64,000 nucleotides of DNA from Microscilla marina ATCC 23134 (GTDB taxonomy: Bacteria > Bacteroidota > Bacteroidia > Cytophagales > Microscillaceae). The notes under the pieces were generated by a model. That model was not told the DNA's origin and made no database searches. It saw nothing but the letters and a program-made list of their open reading frames with translations. The stretch lies in contig NZ_AAWS01000014.1 of NCBI RefSeq assembly GCF_000169175.1, forward strand, positions 1 through 64,000, in the 5' to 3' direction. A program made the position numbers and the translations under genes. Positions 24,433 through 33,926 of the stretch are shown here, one piece after another. Within the stretch, counting starts at the first letter, position 1, and each line of letters begins with the position of its first letter.

Positions 24433-24939
24433 TTAAGCAGTTTGGTGGTGAAACTTGATCGTAGAATAAGCCACCCCAAAGTCTTTGGACAAGGTAACAT
24501 GAGGGTAACATTGCTTGATGGCAATCTTGATAATTGCCATGTGGTGAATGGCGTGTTCTACATTATAAGCAAGTTCACGGTCTAGCGAAGTAAGCGTGCA
24601 AGCTTCATGTCCTTCTGGCGAAAGCAACGTAGTAAGGTTGATAGGGTCGTTAGACAACTCCATCGTAGACAAGTGCTGAATGCAATTGTTTATAAAGTTG
24701 ATGGCAAACTCAGGATCATTCTCAATAGAAGGATTACGTTCTCTGAGGTCGTAATTGATAGAAGCATCTGCTATACCTTTAAAGAGGCAGTCATAAAATT
24801 CAACAATATGACGCAAATGTTTGCTGATAGAGTTATCCATTAGCAAAGGCAATGGACTGGTATATTCTTCTGGACTGAGTTGTTTGATGAGTCCAACAAG
24901 TTGATTTAAGATATTACTAGATGATGTAATTAAATTCAT
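24433..24939 (-). CDS. DinB-superfamily protein
   Basis: A 168-residue four-helix-bundle protein of the DinB/YfiT type. Potential metal-binding histidines appear in SKHLRHIVEFYD and in NVEHAIHHMAIIKI, the usual spacing for the HxxxH-type site of the superfamily. Members act as metal-dependent thiol transferases or have no known role. The ATG at 24939 is preferred over an in-frame TTG two codons upstream. It begins 15 bases after the DoxX gene stops. A YHS-domain gene precedes both, a trio that recurs in Bacteroidota and may concern redox or metal stress. Confidence 0.82.
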   Translation of the reverse strand: MNLITSSSNILNQLVGLIKQLSPEEYTSPLPLLMDNSISKHLRHIVEFYDCLFKGIADASINYDLRERNPSIENDPEFAINFINNCIQHLSTMELSNDPINLTTLLSPEGHEACTLTSLDRELAYNVEHAIHHMAIIKIAIKQCYPHVTLSKDFGVAYSTIKFHHQTA

Positions 24940-24954
24940 AATCAATGAGGAATG

Positions 24955-25332
24955 TTATAACTTAATCGGTATATATTTTTTTCTAAGAATAAGTACTATA
25001 AGGCAAAGTGTCCATAGTATAGCTGCCATGGCAAACAAAAAGCCATGATCGTTATTGACTACAATGCCTAAGGTAGTTAAGTGAAAAAATAAGGCACCAC
25101 TCATAGTTCCGAGTCCCAATAGTGCACCTATCCAACTATATCGGGAGGTTAACAACAAAACCGAGGCAATGAGTTCCACTACACCAGACCCAATTCTGCC
25201 ATAAGGCTCCATCCCTATAGTTGAGAAAATATAAATTGAATCTTTATGCCCTGGAAATTTATACAAGAAAACGGTTTGTAGCATGAACAATGCGGAGATA
25301 AGTTGTGCAATCCAAACAATGTTTTTTTTCAT
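24955..25332 (-). CDS. DoxX-family membrane protein
   Basis: A 125-residue integral membrane protein with four helices (near residues 7-25, 45-65, 70-90 and 95-117). The segment IGSGVVELIASVLLLTSR is typical of the DoxX/DoxD family, and MSGALFFHLTTLGI is the third-helix motif. Relatives are inner-membrane proteins linked to thiol or quinone redox balance. It lies between the YHS gene (167-bp gap) and the DinB gene (15-bp gap), probably sharing a transcript at least with the latter. Confidence 0.83.
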   Translation of the reverse strand: MKKNIVWIAQLISALFMLQTVFLYKFPGHKDSIYIFSTIGMEPYGRIGSGVVELIASVLLLTSRYSWIGALLGLGTMSGALFFHLTTLGIVVNNDHGFLFAMAAILWTLCLIVLILRKKYIPIKL

Positions 25333-25499
25333 AACAATTGGGTGCTATAGGGCAAATTGCCTTGCAAATGTATATAAAATAGATTAGAAAAGTAGGAGTT
25401 AAAGGGGTGGAATTAATGAGAATCCTTACATCACCCAAAAAATCATTGCAATCGCTACGAAAGGAGAACGTATGTTGCAATGATTTGTTACAATCGGGA

Positions 25500-25982
25500 T
25501 TATTTATAAATTTTTTGCCAGTTTTTGTCGGCTTTACTTTTCAATTGGCGCTCATCTTTGTTCCACATCTTAAGGGTGTTGGTGCCCAGCTTGTTGTAAA
25601 ACAAGTACAACCTGCCTCCTATAATTTTAAACGTACGAGGATTAATATCTACCTTAGAGGGTTTGTCGAGCCCAAAAGCATAGGCACACCAACCGCCATA
25701 CATAGGCTCATACTTTGCTGGGTTTTGCTTGAATATATTTCTGTTCTGAGCATTTTTAAAACGATATACTATGCCCCCGTAGTTGTGGGTGATCTGAGCA
25801 TTGCCCTTTACTGCTTTCCCTTCGGTAAAATAACTTACCGGGTCGTAGCCCTTGATGGCAAGGTTGCCTCTTTTGGTATTAAAATGCTTGGTTTTGGTCG
25901 ACTGGCTGTAGGCAGTGCTTGTCCAACACAGCAATGCCATGACTAAAGTAAAAACTGAGAATTGAAATTTGTGCATATTCAT
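25500..25982 (-). CDS. Exported YHS-domain protein
   Basis: A 160-residue protein with a signal peptide (FTLVMALLCWTSTAYSQ) and a periplasmic YHS domain. The domain shows LAIKGYDPVSYFTEGKAVKG, YRFKNAQNRNIFKQNPAKYEP and YGGWCAYAFG. The YHS fold often binds metal or small ligands through Cys and His; here a single Cys lies in GGWCAYA. It is the first gene of the YHS-DoxX-DinB group. The start at 25982 is followed by a second Met two codons later, so either could serve. Confidence 0.85.
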   Translation of the reverse strand: MNMHKFQFSVFTLVMALLCWTSTAYSQSTKTKHFNTKRGNLAIKGYDPVSYFTEGKAVKGNAQITHNYGGIVYRFKNAQNRNIFKQNPAKYEPMYGGWCAYAFGLDKPSKVDINPRTFKIIGGRLYLFYNKLGTNTLKMWNKDERQLKSKADKNWQKIYK

Positions 25983-26070
25983 AAGCGCGTAGTATAAGTT
26001 AATTTATCACAAATATAAGCAATGTCAAATCAAGCAAATGTCAGGCAGGTGACAAGCGGGTGATTTTTTC

Positions 26071-26101
26071 AAAAAAAGCGGAATCATCGACTCCGCTTTT
26101 A
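26071..26101 (-). terminator. Terminator of the lysA transcript
   Basis: aaagcgga / tccgcttt with a 9-nt loop; the minus-strand stem is followed by seven T residues, about 105 bases past the lysA stop. Confidence 0.8.
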
Positions 26102-26207
26102 ATCATACGGGTATTTATAAAATACCCTCTAAAAACTAATGTGGTGTTTTTAAATAGTCACAAGCAGTGAGCAACAAGCCTCAAGTGTGTATGCCCAGCA
26201 GTACAAG

Positions 26208-27470
26208 CTATTGGGTGATTACTTTGGCAAAGTCAACGGTGGGCAAATCTACTTGATTGCGCATTAGATCTTCGTAAGTATCTCGTTTGCGAATCAGTTT
26301 GGCTTCGCCATTGAGCACCAATACCTCGGCTGGGCGAAACCTTGAGTTATAGGTAGACGCCATGCTGTAGCCATAAGCCCCGGCACTTTTCAGGGCAATA
26401 AGGTCACCTTCGCGTACCTCGGCGAGCATTCGGTCTTTGCCCAGGTTGTCTATCTCACAGACATTACCCACTACGGTATATTTTTTTTGTGTTCCTTGAG
26501 GGTTCGACACATTTACAATTTGGTGGTAAGCATCGTACATCATCGGGCGAATCAAATGATTAAACCCCGAATCAACCCCCACAAAGTCAGTCCCTCCGTT
26601 GCGTTTGCATACCTTACACTCGGTGAGCAAAGTACCCGAATTGCCCACCAAAAAACGCCCTGGTTCAAACCAAAGTTCCAGCGTATGCCCGTATTTTTGG
26701 CAAAACTGTTGAAATACCGGGTCAAGTTTTTGCCCCAGTTCTACTACATCAATCACTTCTTGACCATCGCCTACGTCTACTTTAATGCCTCCGCCAAAAT
26801 CTATAAACTCCAGGTTTTGGAAGCCCAACGCAATGTCAAACACGGTTTGTGCCCCTTGCAAAAACACTTCTGGAGTCATAATCACCGAACTGCTATGGAT
26901 ATGAATGCCATTGATGGGTAAGTTGTAGGTGGTTTCTATAGCCTTTACTTGGGCTAACTGATCCATAGAAATCCCAAACTTTGATTGGTTATGCCACCAG
27001 TTTACCTTATCGGCGTTTTGTTGGGTAGCAATGTGAGGGTTTAGCCTGATGCATACAGGTACTTGACTACCATAACGTTGGGCAAACTTCTCTAAATTTG
27101 ATAGGTTTTCTATGTTTATTTTTACCCCCAGTTCTACCGCTTCTATCAGCTCTTCAATGCCTACACAATTAGGGGTAAACACGATTTGTTGCGGCACAAA
27201 ACCTGCTGCCAACCCCATGCGTACCTCAGACAACGACACTGTGTCGAGCCCCAAACCCTGGCTTAACATCAACTTCATAATATTGATATTTGTCAATGCT
27301 TTACAGGCGTACTTTATCTGAAGGTTTACAGTCGAAAACCCCTCCCTAAAGCGAGCAATTTGCCCCAAAATATGGTCAGCATCATACACATATACAGGCG
27401 TGCCAAACTGACGGGCAATATCGGTTACCCGCAAGCGTTGGATATAGTATTCATTCTCTGTTCGTTGCAT
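26208..27470 (-). CDS. lysA: Diaminopimelate decarboxylase
   Basis: PLP-dependent fold-III enzyme that decarboxylates meso-diaminopimelate to L-lysine, the last step of lysine synthesis. It has 420 residues, ordinary for the family. The PLP lysine is K57 in IKYACKALTN, the HIHSSS segment and FGGGIKV bind phosphate, and EPGRFLVGNSG, VDSGFNHLIRP and GAYGYSMASTYN complete the site. Its start overlaps the end of the upstream kinase-like gene by 20 bases, so the two are co-translated. The pairing with a homoserine-kinase-like gene suggests coordination of aspartate-family amino acids, but other decarboxylase substrates within the family cannot be excluded. Confidence 0.9.
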   Translation of the reverse strand: MQRTENEYYIQRLRVTDIARQFGTPVYVYDADHILGQIARFREGFSTVNLQIKYACKALTNINIMKLMLSQGLGLDTVSLSEVRMGLAAGFVPQQIVFTPNCVGIEELIEAVELGVKINIENLSNLEKFAQRYGSQVPVCIRLNPHIATQQNADKVNWWHNQSKFGISMDQLAQVKAIETTYNLPINGIHIHSSSVIMTPEVFLQGAQTVFDIALGFQNLEFIDFGGGIKVDVGDGQEVIDVVELGQKLDPVFQQFCQKYGHTLELWFEPGRFLVGNSGTLLTECKVCKRNGGTDFVGVDSGFNHLIRPMMYDAYHQIVNVSNPQGTQKKYTVVGNVCEIDNLGKDRMLAEVREGDLIALKSAGAYGYSMASTYNSRFRPAEVLVLNGEAKLIRKRDTYEDLMRNQVDLPTVDFAKVITQ

Positions 27471-28446
27471 TTTTCAAGCGTTTGGCTATTTGAGTTATCA
27501 ATTGATTGATTTGAGTTTCTTCTTGTCGCATCTGTTGTACCCGGTGCATCAACTCTTGCACCCTTTGCCATTGGCTGTGGTGGTGTTTGTGCAGCAAGTT
27601 GTTTTGCAAGTGCCAGGTAATCATTCCGTGGGCTCCCCATTGAATATAGGCAAACAGCAGTGTCCATTCTTCATGAGTAAGTAGGCGTTGACGTTGGTAG
27701 GCAGTCAAAAACGCCTCAAGTAAGACAGAGTCCAATTGATTGTCAGGAAAACAAAAGCCATTAATCGTCACCCCCACATCAAACAACAAGTGATCGTAGC
27801 ATGCTTCCTCAAAGTCAATGACTGCCACCAGTTGGTTGCCATCAAACAAGGTATTGTCCGTAAAGCAGTCGCCGTGTACTACTCCTTCAGGCAAAGGTTG
27901 CCTCAACAAGGGACGTAAATAATTGGTTTGTTCTTTAAAATACTCCAGTAAAACAGGGATCGGATTTTTTGCCCGCTCAAATTCAGCTATCAAAGCATCA
28001 CAAGTATCTAAATGAATTGCATTTTTTTTGAGGTAACGTGGGGCATTGGGCAACAAACTTAGTTTGCCTATAGCTTCAGCAATGGCACTGCTGGTGTGTA
28101 CGTTTAGTGCAGGTTCGTGCCCATTATAAAATTCATATACCATGACATAATGTTCGCCCAGTGAATGAATAAACCCACCGTCTTTTTTGGCAATAGGGTA
28201 TGCCGTCGGAAAGTCTATTTGTTGCAAGGCTTTCATCAAAGCTACTTCATACTCAATGAGGGGTAAAGGTTGTTGGGTGCACACCCGATACAAAAAACTT
28301 CCTTGGTCAGTATCTATGCGGTAGTTTTGGTTGGCATAACCAAAACTGAGCTGAAAGCAGTTTTTTAAAACTCCCAAATCGTACAGAAGCAATACTTGTT
28401 TGATTTGCCCAACCAATAGGTCTTTTTTTGTGTTAACAGTGCTCAT
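27451..28446 (-). CDS. Homoserine-kinase-type-II-like phosphotransferase
   Basis: A 331-residue member of the APH/choline-kinase-like phosphotransferase superfamily. The Brenner catalytic motif VVHGDCFTDNTLF and the metal-binding VIDFEEACYDHLLFDVG are both intact; YANQNYRI marks the nucleotide loop. Overall it looks like ThrB type II homoserine kinases, which phosphorylate homoserine for threonine synthesis. The overlap with lysA supports an amino-acid role, but aminoglycoside- or sugar-type substrates cannot be excluded. The ATG at 28446 follows a region with no promoter of consensus type. Confidence 0.8.
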   Translation of the reverse strand: MSTVNTKKDLLVGQIKQVLLLYDLGVLKNCFQLSFGYANQNYRIDTDQGSFLYRVCTQQPLPLIEYEVALMKALQQIDFPTAYPIAKKDGGFIHSLGEHYVMVYEFYNGHEPALNVHTSSAIAEAIGKLSLLPNAPRYLKKNAIHLDTCDALIAEFERAKNPIPVLLEYFKEQTNYLRPLLRQPLPEGVVHGDCFTDNTLFDGNQLVAVIDFEEACYDHLLFDVGVTINGFCFPDNQLDSVLLEAFLTAYQRQRLLTHEEWTLLFAYIQWGAHGMITWHLQNNLLHKHHHSQWQRVQELMHRVQQMRQEETQINQLITQIAKRLKNATNRE

Positions 28447-28928
28447 AAAGTTGTTTTTTTGCTACCTGATAATTAGTCGTAGGCAGTAATTTAGACCTGC
28501 CAGATTTTCGAAACCTGACAGACCCGATTCGCTGTCTTAATGCGTACTTAGTTACAATTATTTTTTTTATTACTGAAAAAAACGGAGAGCTTAATTTTAT
28601 CAAACCATGATGACTGCCCCCTTGCAACGAATGTAAGGGGTTTGAACAAACAAGTTTGAAAATTAGACGATTACATAATAGTTAGCAAAATTGAGTCAAT
28701 ATTATACTCGATATGGTAAATATAGTACAGATAGAAATGTACCAAATCATCGCTTTTATCAACATACTCTAGAACAGAGGGACTCAAAAAACTTCAGGGG
28801 GGGAGGTATTCAGTTTTCTCAAAGTAGAGAGATATTAGGTAACTTTACCTGAGCGGTAAACATCATTATATACCATGCGGTTGTAGTTGTTCCTCCCAAA
28901 AGTAATTTATTCAAATAATGTACATCCT
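28447..28928. other. Intergenic region with a quasi-palindrome
   Basis: About 480 bases between divergent genes. A quasi-palindrome at 28498-28522 (ctgccag-attttcgaaac-ctgacag) resembles short repeats common in Bacteroidota intergenic DNA. It contains the promoters of both gene sets, but none matches the consensus well. Confidence 0.4.
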
Positions 28929-29813
28929 ATGATAGAATTTAAACAGCTGACTGTTTTTATCTCTGTTGCTGAGAGTTTGAGTTTTAGCAAAGCAGCTCAA
29001 AGTTTGTCTATTACCCAGCCTACAGTAAGCAAACATATCAAAACCCTGGAAGATGAATTAGGTGTAGCTTTGTTTGTTCGTAACCAAAAACAATTGTCGC
29101 TTACCTTTGAAGGCAAGGTTTTTTTAGAAGAAGCCCGCAAAATATTGGTTACCTCAGAGAAAGCCCGCAATGTGGTAAAGAGTGAGCCTCGTCCCCAGGA
29201 GATTAAAATAGGCTTTGTGCCTTTGGCAATGCTTACTTTCTTGCCTCAGTTTATCAGTGCCATGAAAACCACCTTACCAAATGTCAATATTCAAATCCAG
29301 ACTTTTCACAGCAATCTGGAGCTGTTGGAGCAGTTTCATCAAGGCAATTTAGATGTAGCTTTTTATTACCAAACCTACCCTCAAGACAATATGCAAAGCC
29401 TGATGGTGTATGAAGACGACATTGTGGTAATTCAACCTACCAACTCTGAGTATGCACGGGTCAAAGAAATAACGCCGGCACACGCCCCTTTTTTGCGGTA
29501 TATTTTGCCCCCACGTGAGTCTAATCCTTATTTAATGGATATGTTTTTTAATATGTGTAAGTTTTTGAAATTTGAGCCCGAAATTGCCTTTTATATGAGG
29601 CCTCATCAGGCAAGGTTGTCGTTAGTGTCAGAGGGGTTAGGAGTAATGATGGACAGCGAAAGCCTAAAAAAATTGCATACTCCTAATATAGTTTTTACCC
29701 CATTACACAAAAATGTACGTAGTAAAGCCCGAATATTTATGGGATATAAACCTGAGCACAAGCACCAAGACATTATACAACATTTTGTTGGTTATTTTGA
29801 TCAGACTACCTAG
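28929..29813 (+). CDS. LysR-family transcriptional regulator, first of a pair
   Basis: A 294-residue LysR-type regulator. The winged helix-turn-helix occupies residues 1-60 (SFSKAAQSLSITQPTVSKHI, LEDELGVALFVRNQKQL), and a periplasmic-binding-like effector domain follows from about 90. The ATG at 28929 is chosen because the family begins with a short strand exactly here; an upstream in-frame ATG would add 14 non-homologous residues. It is followed after 5 bases by a second LysR gene in the same direction. The effector and target genes are unknown; the divergent kinase/lysA operon is one candidate. Confidence 0.9.
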   Translation: MIEFKQLTVFISVAESLSFSKAAQSLSITQPTVSKHIKTLEDELGVALFVRNQKQLSLTFEGKVFLEEARKILVTSEKARNVVKSEPRPQEIKIGFVPLAMLTFLPQFISAMKTTLPNVNIQIQTFHSNLELLEQFHQGNLDVAFYYQTYPQDNMQSLMVYEDDIVVIQPTNSEYARVKEITPAHAPFLRYILPPRESNPYLMDMFFNMCKFLKFEPEIAFYMRPHQARLSLVSEGLGVMMDSESLKKLHTPNIVFTPLHKNVRSKARIFMGYKPEHKHQDIIQHFVGYFDQTT

Positions 29814-29818
29814 ACCTT

Positions 29819-30724
29819 ATGGAATTAAAACATGTTGAGTATTTCTTTGTATTGGCAAACGAACTTAATTTTAGCCAAGCAGCCAAAAAACTGCACATCA
29901 GCCAACCTCCACTGAGTAGGCATATCAAGGCCTTGGAAGCCGAATTGGGCACCACGTTATTTTACCGCAATACCCAATCGGTTCGCTTAACCAAAGAAGG
30001 GGAGTTGTTTTATGAAGAAGCTAAAGCTTTGTTGTCGCAGGTAAAAGGAGCAGTCAGCAAACTCAAAACCATTGTCAAAAGTGCGCCTACCCAAGTGCAA
30101 ATAGGGTTTGTGCGTCCGGCAATGCTGTTGTTTTTACCAGGTTTGCTCAAAACATTCAGGCAGTCACACCCACATATTCAGGTAAACATAACCGAGATAA
30201 ACTACCCTGAGACTACCAAAAGCATGTTGCTAAATAACCAGTTAGATGCTGCTTTTAGCCATTCAGCATCTCTTTGCAATGACTTGGTCTACCATCAGGT
30301 GTTTAGCGAGCAGCTTAAACTAGTGATGCTACCCAACCACCCTCTGGCAAACTGTCAGGAGATATCATTAGGTGAACTCAAAGACGAACAGTTCATTTTC
30401 TTTCCGCGTAAACTATCCCCCACATTATATGACTTGTTTATAAGCGCGTGTTTTGAACAAGGTAATTTTCATCCCAATGTATGGATGGAGGCTACCCCAC
30501 CACTGGCAAGGGTAGAGTTGGTAGCCCAAGGAATGGGGGTATCACTTGCGGCAGCCAGTCTTGAGCAAATGTTTGTTGGCAAGGTGGTGTTTAAAAACAT
30601 CGTAAGTACTCCGTGGGTGCAATTTCCTATTGACTTGGTGTGGAATCCTCACTTTCAGCATCAGGTAATTCAAGTTTTTGTAGATTTTGCCAAAAAATAT
30701 ATGGCTAATTGGCAAGCAACATAG
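29819..30724 (+). CDS. LysR-family transcriptional regulator, second of a pair
   Basis: A 301-residue LysR regulator. The DNA-binding domain is residues 1-60 (NFSQAAKKLHISQPPLSRHI, ALEAELGTTLFYRNTQ) and the effector domain is 90-295, with VQIGFVRPAMLLFLPGL aligned to the same region of its neighbour. It looks like a diverged tandem duplicate (about one-third identical by eye). The 5-base gap means it is co-transcribed with the first regulator. Two different LysR proteins from one transcript could form heteromeric or sequential control; this is speculation. Confidence 0.9.
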   Translation: MELKHVEYFFVLANELNFSQAAKKLHISQPPLSRHIKALEAELGTTLFYRNTQSVRLTKEGELFYEEAKALLSQVKGAVSKLKTIVKSAPTQVQIGFVRPAMLLFLPGLLKTFRQSHPHIQVNITEINYPETTKSMLLNNQLDAAFSHSASLCNDLVYHQVFSEQLKLVMLPNHPLANCQEISLGELKDEQFIFFPRKLSPTLYDLFISACFEQGNFHPNVWMEATPPLARVELVAQGMGVSLAAASLEQMFVGKVVFKNIVSTPWVQFPIDLVWNPHFQHQVIQVFVDFAKKYMANWQAT

Positions 30725-30797
30725 GATGAGGTCTAAATACGTGTGGTGGTTTGACTAAAAAAAGCTAAAAACCAGTGAGGCAATAGCTAACAATTGA

Positions 30798-31973
30798 TTA
30801 CTCATCAAAGTATTCTTCTCCTGCCCGGTCTACATAAAAACGTCGTTTACCTTTACGCACCAAAGCAAGCCCATTTTTGTAAGGCTTCACTGCATCGTAT
30901 TGCAAAGGTAAAATAACTTTGCCTGAAGGGTGAATAATGCCCCAACGTCCGTTTTTCTTAGCCAGCACCTGTTGGTTAGGCACTATTTGTAAGTATTGAT
31001 AATAAGTAGGCAATTGTACCCGTCCTTGTGGGTCAATCAGGTTCCAGCCTTTATTGGGCAAGGCTACTGCCGCCAAACCACCCACAAACCGAGGCATTCG
31101 ACGTTTGTGTTCTTGCCTAAACCACTCGGCATTGATCACATACTGACAAGGAACAACCAATGTCCCCTTTGGGTTAATAAACCCTACTTTGCCTTGGTTC
31201 ATTACAGCCGCCAAACCTTCGGTAAACCCATGTACTGCCCCATATTTTGATACATCAAGTACTTTGTTGCCTTGTTTGTCTATGAAATACATCACCTGAG
31301 TCGAGTCATTGCTTTTGGCAATGATCAGGGCAAGCCCATTGGCATAACTTTCTGCTCCTGCCCGATGGATAGCTGCCTGAACTTTGCCTTGAGTATCTAT
31401 AAAAGTAGCTTTAGTGAAAACATGTATACCCAATGCAGGGTCATAGCGAGGGGGTTGGTTGGCTACCAACGCCCTGCCTTCGCTAAAACGGGTAGCATAA
31501 GCATATTGGTGCTTAAGCAAGGTGTCGCCCCGCCAGTGAATGTAGCCGTGTTGGTGGCCGTTCCAGACCATGGCCACGCTGTCGCGAAAAGTAGTGACTC
31601 CTAAATGTGCTACCGGAATAATTGCCTGACCAGTTTTGTCAATGTAGCCTGCTTTGAACTGTCCATCTGTCTTTTTGCCAAAAATAACTTCTACCTTCGC
31701 CCGTCCATTACTAAAAGACTGGGCTTTGTCATATTTAAGGGCAATGACGGTTTTTCCACTACGGTCAATGTATCCATACTTACGGTTAAGTTCTACCAGC
31801 GCGAGCCCTTCAGAAAAAGGTGCTACATAGTGGTAGATGCATGGGATAACAATGGTGCGCTCCTGGTTTACAAATCCCCAGCGTTGGTTTTGAAGGTAGG
31901 GAATGAGTGTGGGCGTTTGAGCACTTGCGCCCAATGAAAGACAGACCAAAAATACCATCAATTGTTTCATCAT
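30798..31973 (-). CDS. Exported WG-repeat protein
   Basis: A 391-residue protein with a signal peptide (MKQLMVFLVCLSLGASAQ) and about ten WG/KWG repeats, each of the form (W/Y)-G-(F/Y)-I-D-x-x-G-x-x-x-I-x-x-x-Y-D-x-x-x-x-F-x-x-G-x-A. These build a beta-rich repeat structure thought to mediate protein contacts; no enzymatic residues are expected. The start at 31973 is preferred over 32015 because the signal peptide begins there. It is related in plan to the cytoplasmic WG protein at 48496-49548. A single gene, convergent with the LysR pair. Confidence 0.85.
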   Translation of the reverse strand: MMKQLMVFLVCLSLGASAQTPTLIPYLQNQRWGFVNQERTIVIPCIYHYVAPFSEGLALVELNRKYGYIDRSGKTVIALKYDKAQSFSNGRAKVEVIFGKKTDGQFKAGYIDKTGQAIIPVAHLGVTTFRDSVAMVWNGHQHGYIHWRGDTLLKHQYAYATRFSEGRALVANQPPRYDPALGIHVFTKATFIDTQGKVQAAIHRAGAESYANGLALIIAKSNDSTQVMYFIDKQGNKVLDVSKYGAVHGFTEGLAAVMNQGKVGFINPKGTLVVPCQYVINAEWFRQEHKRRMPRFVGGLAAVALPNKGWNLIDPQGRVQLPTYYQYLQIVPNQQVLAKKNGRWGIIHPSGKVILPLQYDAVKPYKNGLALVRKGKRRFYVDRAGEEYFDE

Positions 31974-32094
31974 TTGAAGAGGGGTGTCAGGGTTCAAAAA
32001 AAAGAATAGGAGCAATACAGCAAAGTATTAAAAGTGAAAACTAGCACCTTAAACATTAAGTAAACACCCTTTTATTTGGGGTGAGTTTTGTTTT

Positions 32095-32154
32095 CTGACG
32101 CACTTCAAAAATCGCGCATAGCCTTAGCTACGCAAGTTTTTCAAGTAAAGTCAG
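32095..32154. repeat. CTGAC...GTCAG hairpin repeat, copy B
   Basis: A 60-bp near-palindrome: ctgacgcacttcaaaaa against tttttcaagtaaagtcag with a central gcatagccttagctacgc hairpin. It is the inverted counterpart of copy A (5396-5457); flanks on both sides (aacattaagtaaa, gggcaaaaatcgccgaaata) also match. It sits between the WG gene and the flavoprotein gene. Confidence 0.8.
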
Positions 32155-32209
32155 TGGGCAAAAATCGCCGAAATAACGGGTTAGGTATTTAGTGGTTAAG
32201 GTACTAGTG

Positions 32210-33421
32210 TTACCCCAACTTACCCGCCACAAAGCCAGTAGCCCAGGCAGCCTGAAAATTGAACCCACCAGTAAGCCCGTCAATGTCGAGTACCTCTCCG
32301 GCAAAGTACAGCCCGGGGTGTTTTTTACAACCCATTGTTTTTGCCTCAATTTCGTCGAGGCTCACCCCTCCACAAGTAACAAACTCCTCCTTAAAAGTAG
32401 TTTTTCCGTGGGTTTGGTAAGTGTCGTTCGACAAGCCATTGACCAGGCGGTTTCGTTCTTTTTTCGATAGTTCACTCCATTTTTTTTGGGCAGGCACCTG
32501 CCAGCGGTTGAGCAAAAACTCCCATAAACGGTGGGGTAGCCCAAAAGGGTTTTTGTTTTGTACCTGACGGGCTTTGTAGGTTTGTTGGTAGGCAACAATT
32601 TGGTTACGCAATGCCTCTTCATTGATTTCGGGCAACCAATTGACAATGACTGGGCATTGGTATTGTAAATCGTGTAGAACACGTGCCCCCCACGCCGATA
32701 AACGTAGTACAGCAAAAGCACTGATTCCCCAGTGAGTTACCAAGAGCGAGCCTTCTTCTTGCAACTTGGTACCTGGTATTTTTACCTGCACTTTGGGCAC
32801 CGCAATGCCGGGCAGTTGTGTAATGTCCTCTTTGGGCAGGTTAAATGTAAACAGTGAAGGAACGGGTGGCACCAAATCAAGGTTGAGCGAGGCCAACCAG
32901 TTGAGACCCGTCAGTTTAGGGCTGCCTCCGGTAGTTACAATCACCCGATCAGCTTTTTCGATGGCTTTGTTTTTTATGTGTAACAAAAAAGTGCCGTCAT
33001 TGTTTGCCTTGAGTTCGGTTACTTCGGTCTGTGTGTGTATCTCTACTTTGAGTTTTTGGGCAGCAAGCATGAGGCAATCAATGATACTTTGTGAATCGTC
33101 AGATGTTGGAAACATTCGCCCATCGGTTTCGGTTTTGAGCGGGACTCCTTTGTTTTCAAACCATTCTACGGTGTTTTGTGGCATCCATTGTGCCAACACT
33201 TGCCGCAACACCTTTTGGCCACGTGGGTAGTTTTTGAGCAAAGCTTTTCGGTCAAAACAAGCGTGGGTCACGTTGCAACGCCCTCCTCCTGATACTTTGA
33301 CTTTAGCGAGTAGTTTAGTACTTTTTTCCAGTAGGGTAACCCTACTTTCGGGGTGGTGTTGGGCAGCAGAAATAGCAGCAAAAAAGCCTGCGGCTCCTCC
33401 ACCAATCACAAATATTTTCAA
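32210..33421 (-). CDS. HI0933-type (BaiN/YhiN) FAD flavoprotein
   Basis: A 403-residue NAD(P)/FAD-dependent oxidoreductase of the HI0933-like family. The FAD dinucleotide loop GGGAAGFFAAISAA opens the protein, VSGGGRCNVTH is the family signature near residue 45, and LYFAGEVLDIDGLTGGFNFQ closes it. The substrate is unknown; BaiN acts in bile-acid reduction, other members are unassigned. Translation probably starts at TTG (33421), since no in-frame ATG exists before the upstream stop and the Rossmann loop begins at residue 7. It follows the 163-residue gene by 13 bases and probably shares its transcript. Confidence 0.88.
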   Translation of the reverse strand: MKIFVIGGGAAGFFAAISAAQHHPESRVTLLEKSTKLLAKVKVSGGGRCNVTHACFDRKALLKNYPRGQKVLRQVLAQWMPQNTVEWFENKGVPLKTETDGRMFPTSDDSQSIIDCLMLAAQKLKVEIHTQTEVTELKANNDGTFLLHIKNKAIEKADRVIVTTGGSPKLTGLNWLASLNLDLVPPVPSLFTFNLPKEDITQLPGIAVPKVQVKIPGTKLQEEGSLLVTHWGISAFAVLRLSAWGARVLHDLQYQCPVIVNWLPEINEEALRNQIVAYQQTYKARQVQNKNPFGLPHRLWEFLLNRWQVPAQKKWSELSKKERNRLVNGLSNDTYQTHGKTTFKEEFVTCGGVSLDEIEAKTMGCKKHPGLYFAGEVLDIDGLTGGFNFQAAWATGFVAGKLG

Positions 33422-33434
33422 TGTAGTAGTATTG

Positions 33435-33926
33435 TTATCTCATGACAATATTAATCAGGCGCTCCTGAATATTAGGAGGTAATGTGGCCGCCAGCACCAA
33501 CTGTATTTTCTCTAATTTTGGTATTTCATCTTCAAACGAGAAAAACGCCAGCGTTTCGCCTTCGGTCATCAACGTGATTTGTTTCATTCCGGTGAGCGAC
33601 TGATAAAACTCCCAGGCAATTTCCTGTGCGTCCAGTGTTTCGCAAAAACTATAGAGAGAAGTTTGTGGAGTAAAAACAATCTGTTGATGATCCTCTGTTT
33701 CCAGGTATACTTGAGCACCCTTGTCCAGGTCAAAGTTAATGAGTTGGAGCTCATCTTCATAAAAAACAAACTCCGTGTCTTTGAACACATGCGAAAACAA
33801 GTCAGGTTGATTCAATGATCCGGCGTCGTCAAAAGTTTTTAGAATATTAAGTACCTCTTTACGCGACATACCCACTGTGGTTCCATATATAAACCCGGTT
33901 TTCAGAAATTCGAAAATATTGGTCAT
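33435..33926 (-). CDS. Unknown protein, paralog A of a pair
   Basis: A 163-residue protein I cannot place. It shares an overall plan with the gene at 34431-34928: an opening NIFEFLKTG-x(6)-VGMSRKEV, a central FVFYEDELQLINFDL, a later AWEFYQ, a MTEGE turn and FSFEDEIPKLEKIQ. No signal peptide, membrane helix or catalytic motif is seen; it looks cytoplasmic and acidic. The flavoprotein gene begins 13 bases after it. Paralogous small acidic proteins of this size are often immunity proteins, but no toxin gene lies here, so that is only a possibility. Confidence 0.68.
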   Translation of the reverse strand: MTNIFEFLKTGFIYGTTVGMSRKEVLNILKTFDDAGSLNQPDLFSHVFKDTEFVFYEDELQLINFDLDKGAQVYLETEDHQQIVFTPQTSLYSFCETLDAQEIAWEFYQSLTGMKQITLMTEGETLAFFSFEDEIPKLEKIQLVLAATLPPNIQERLINIVMR

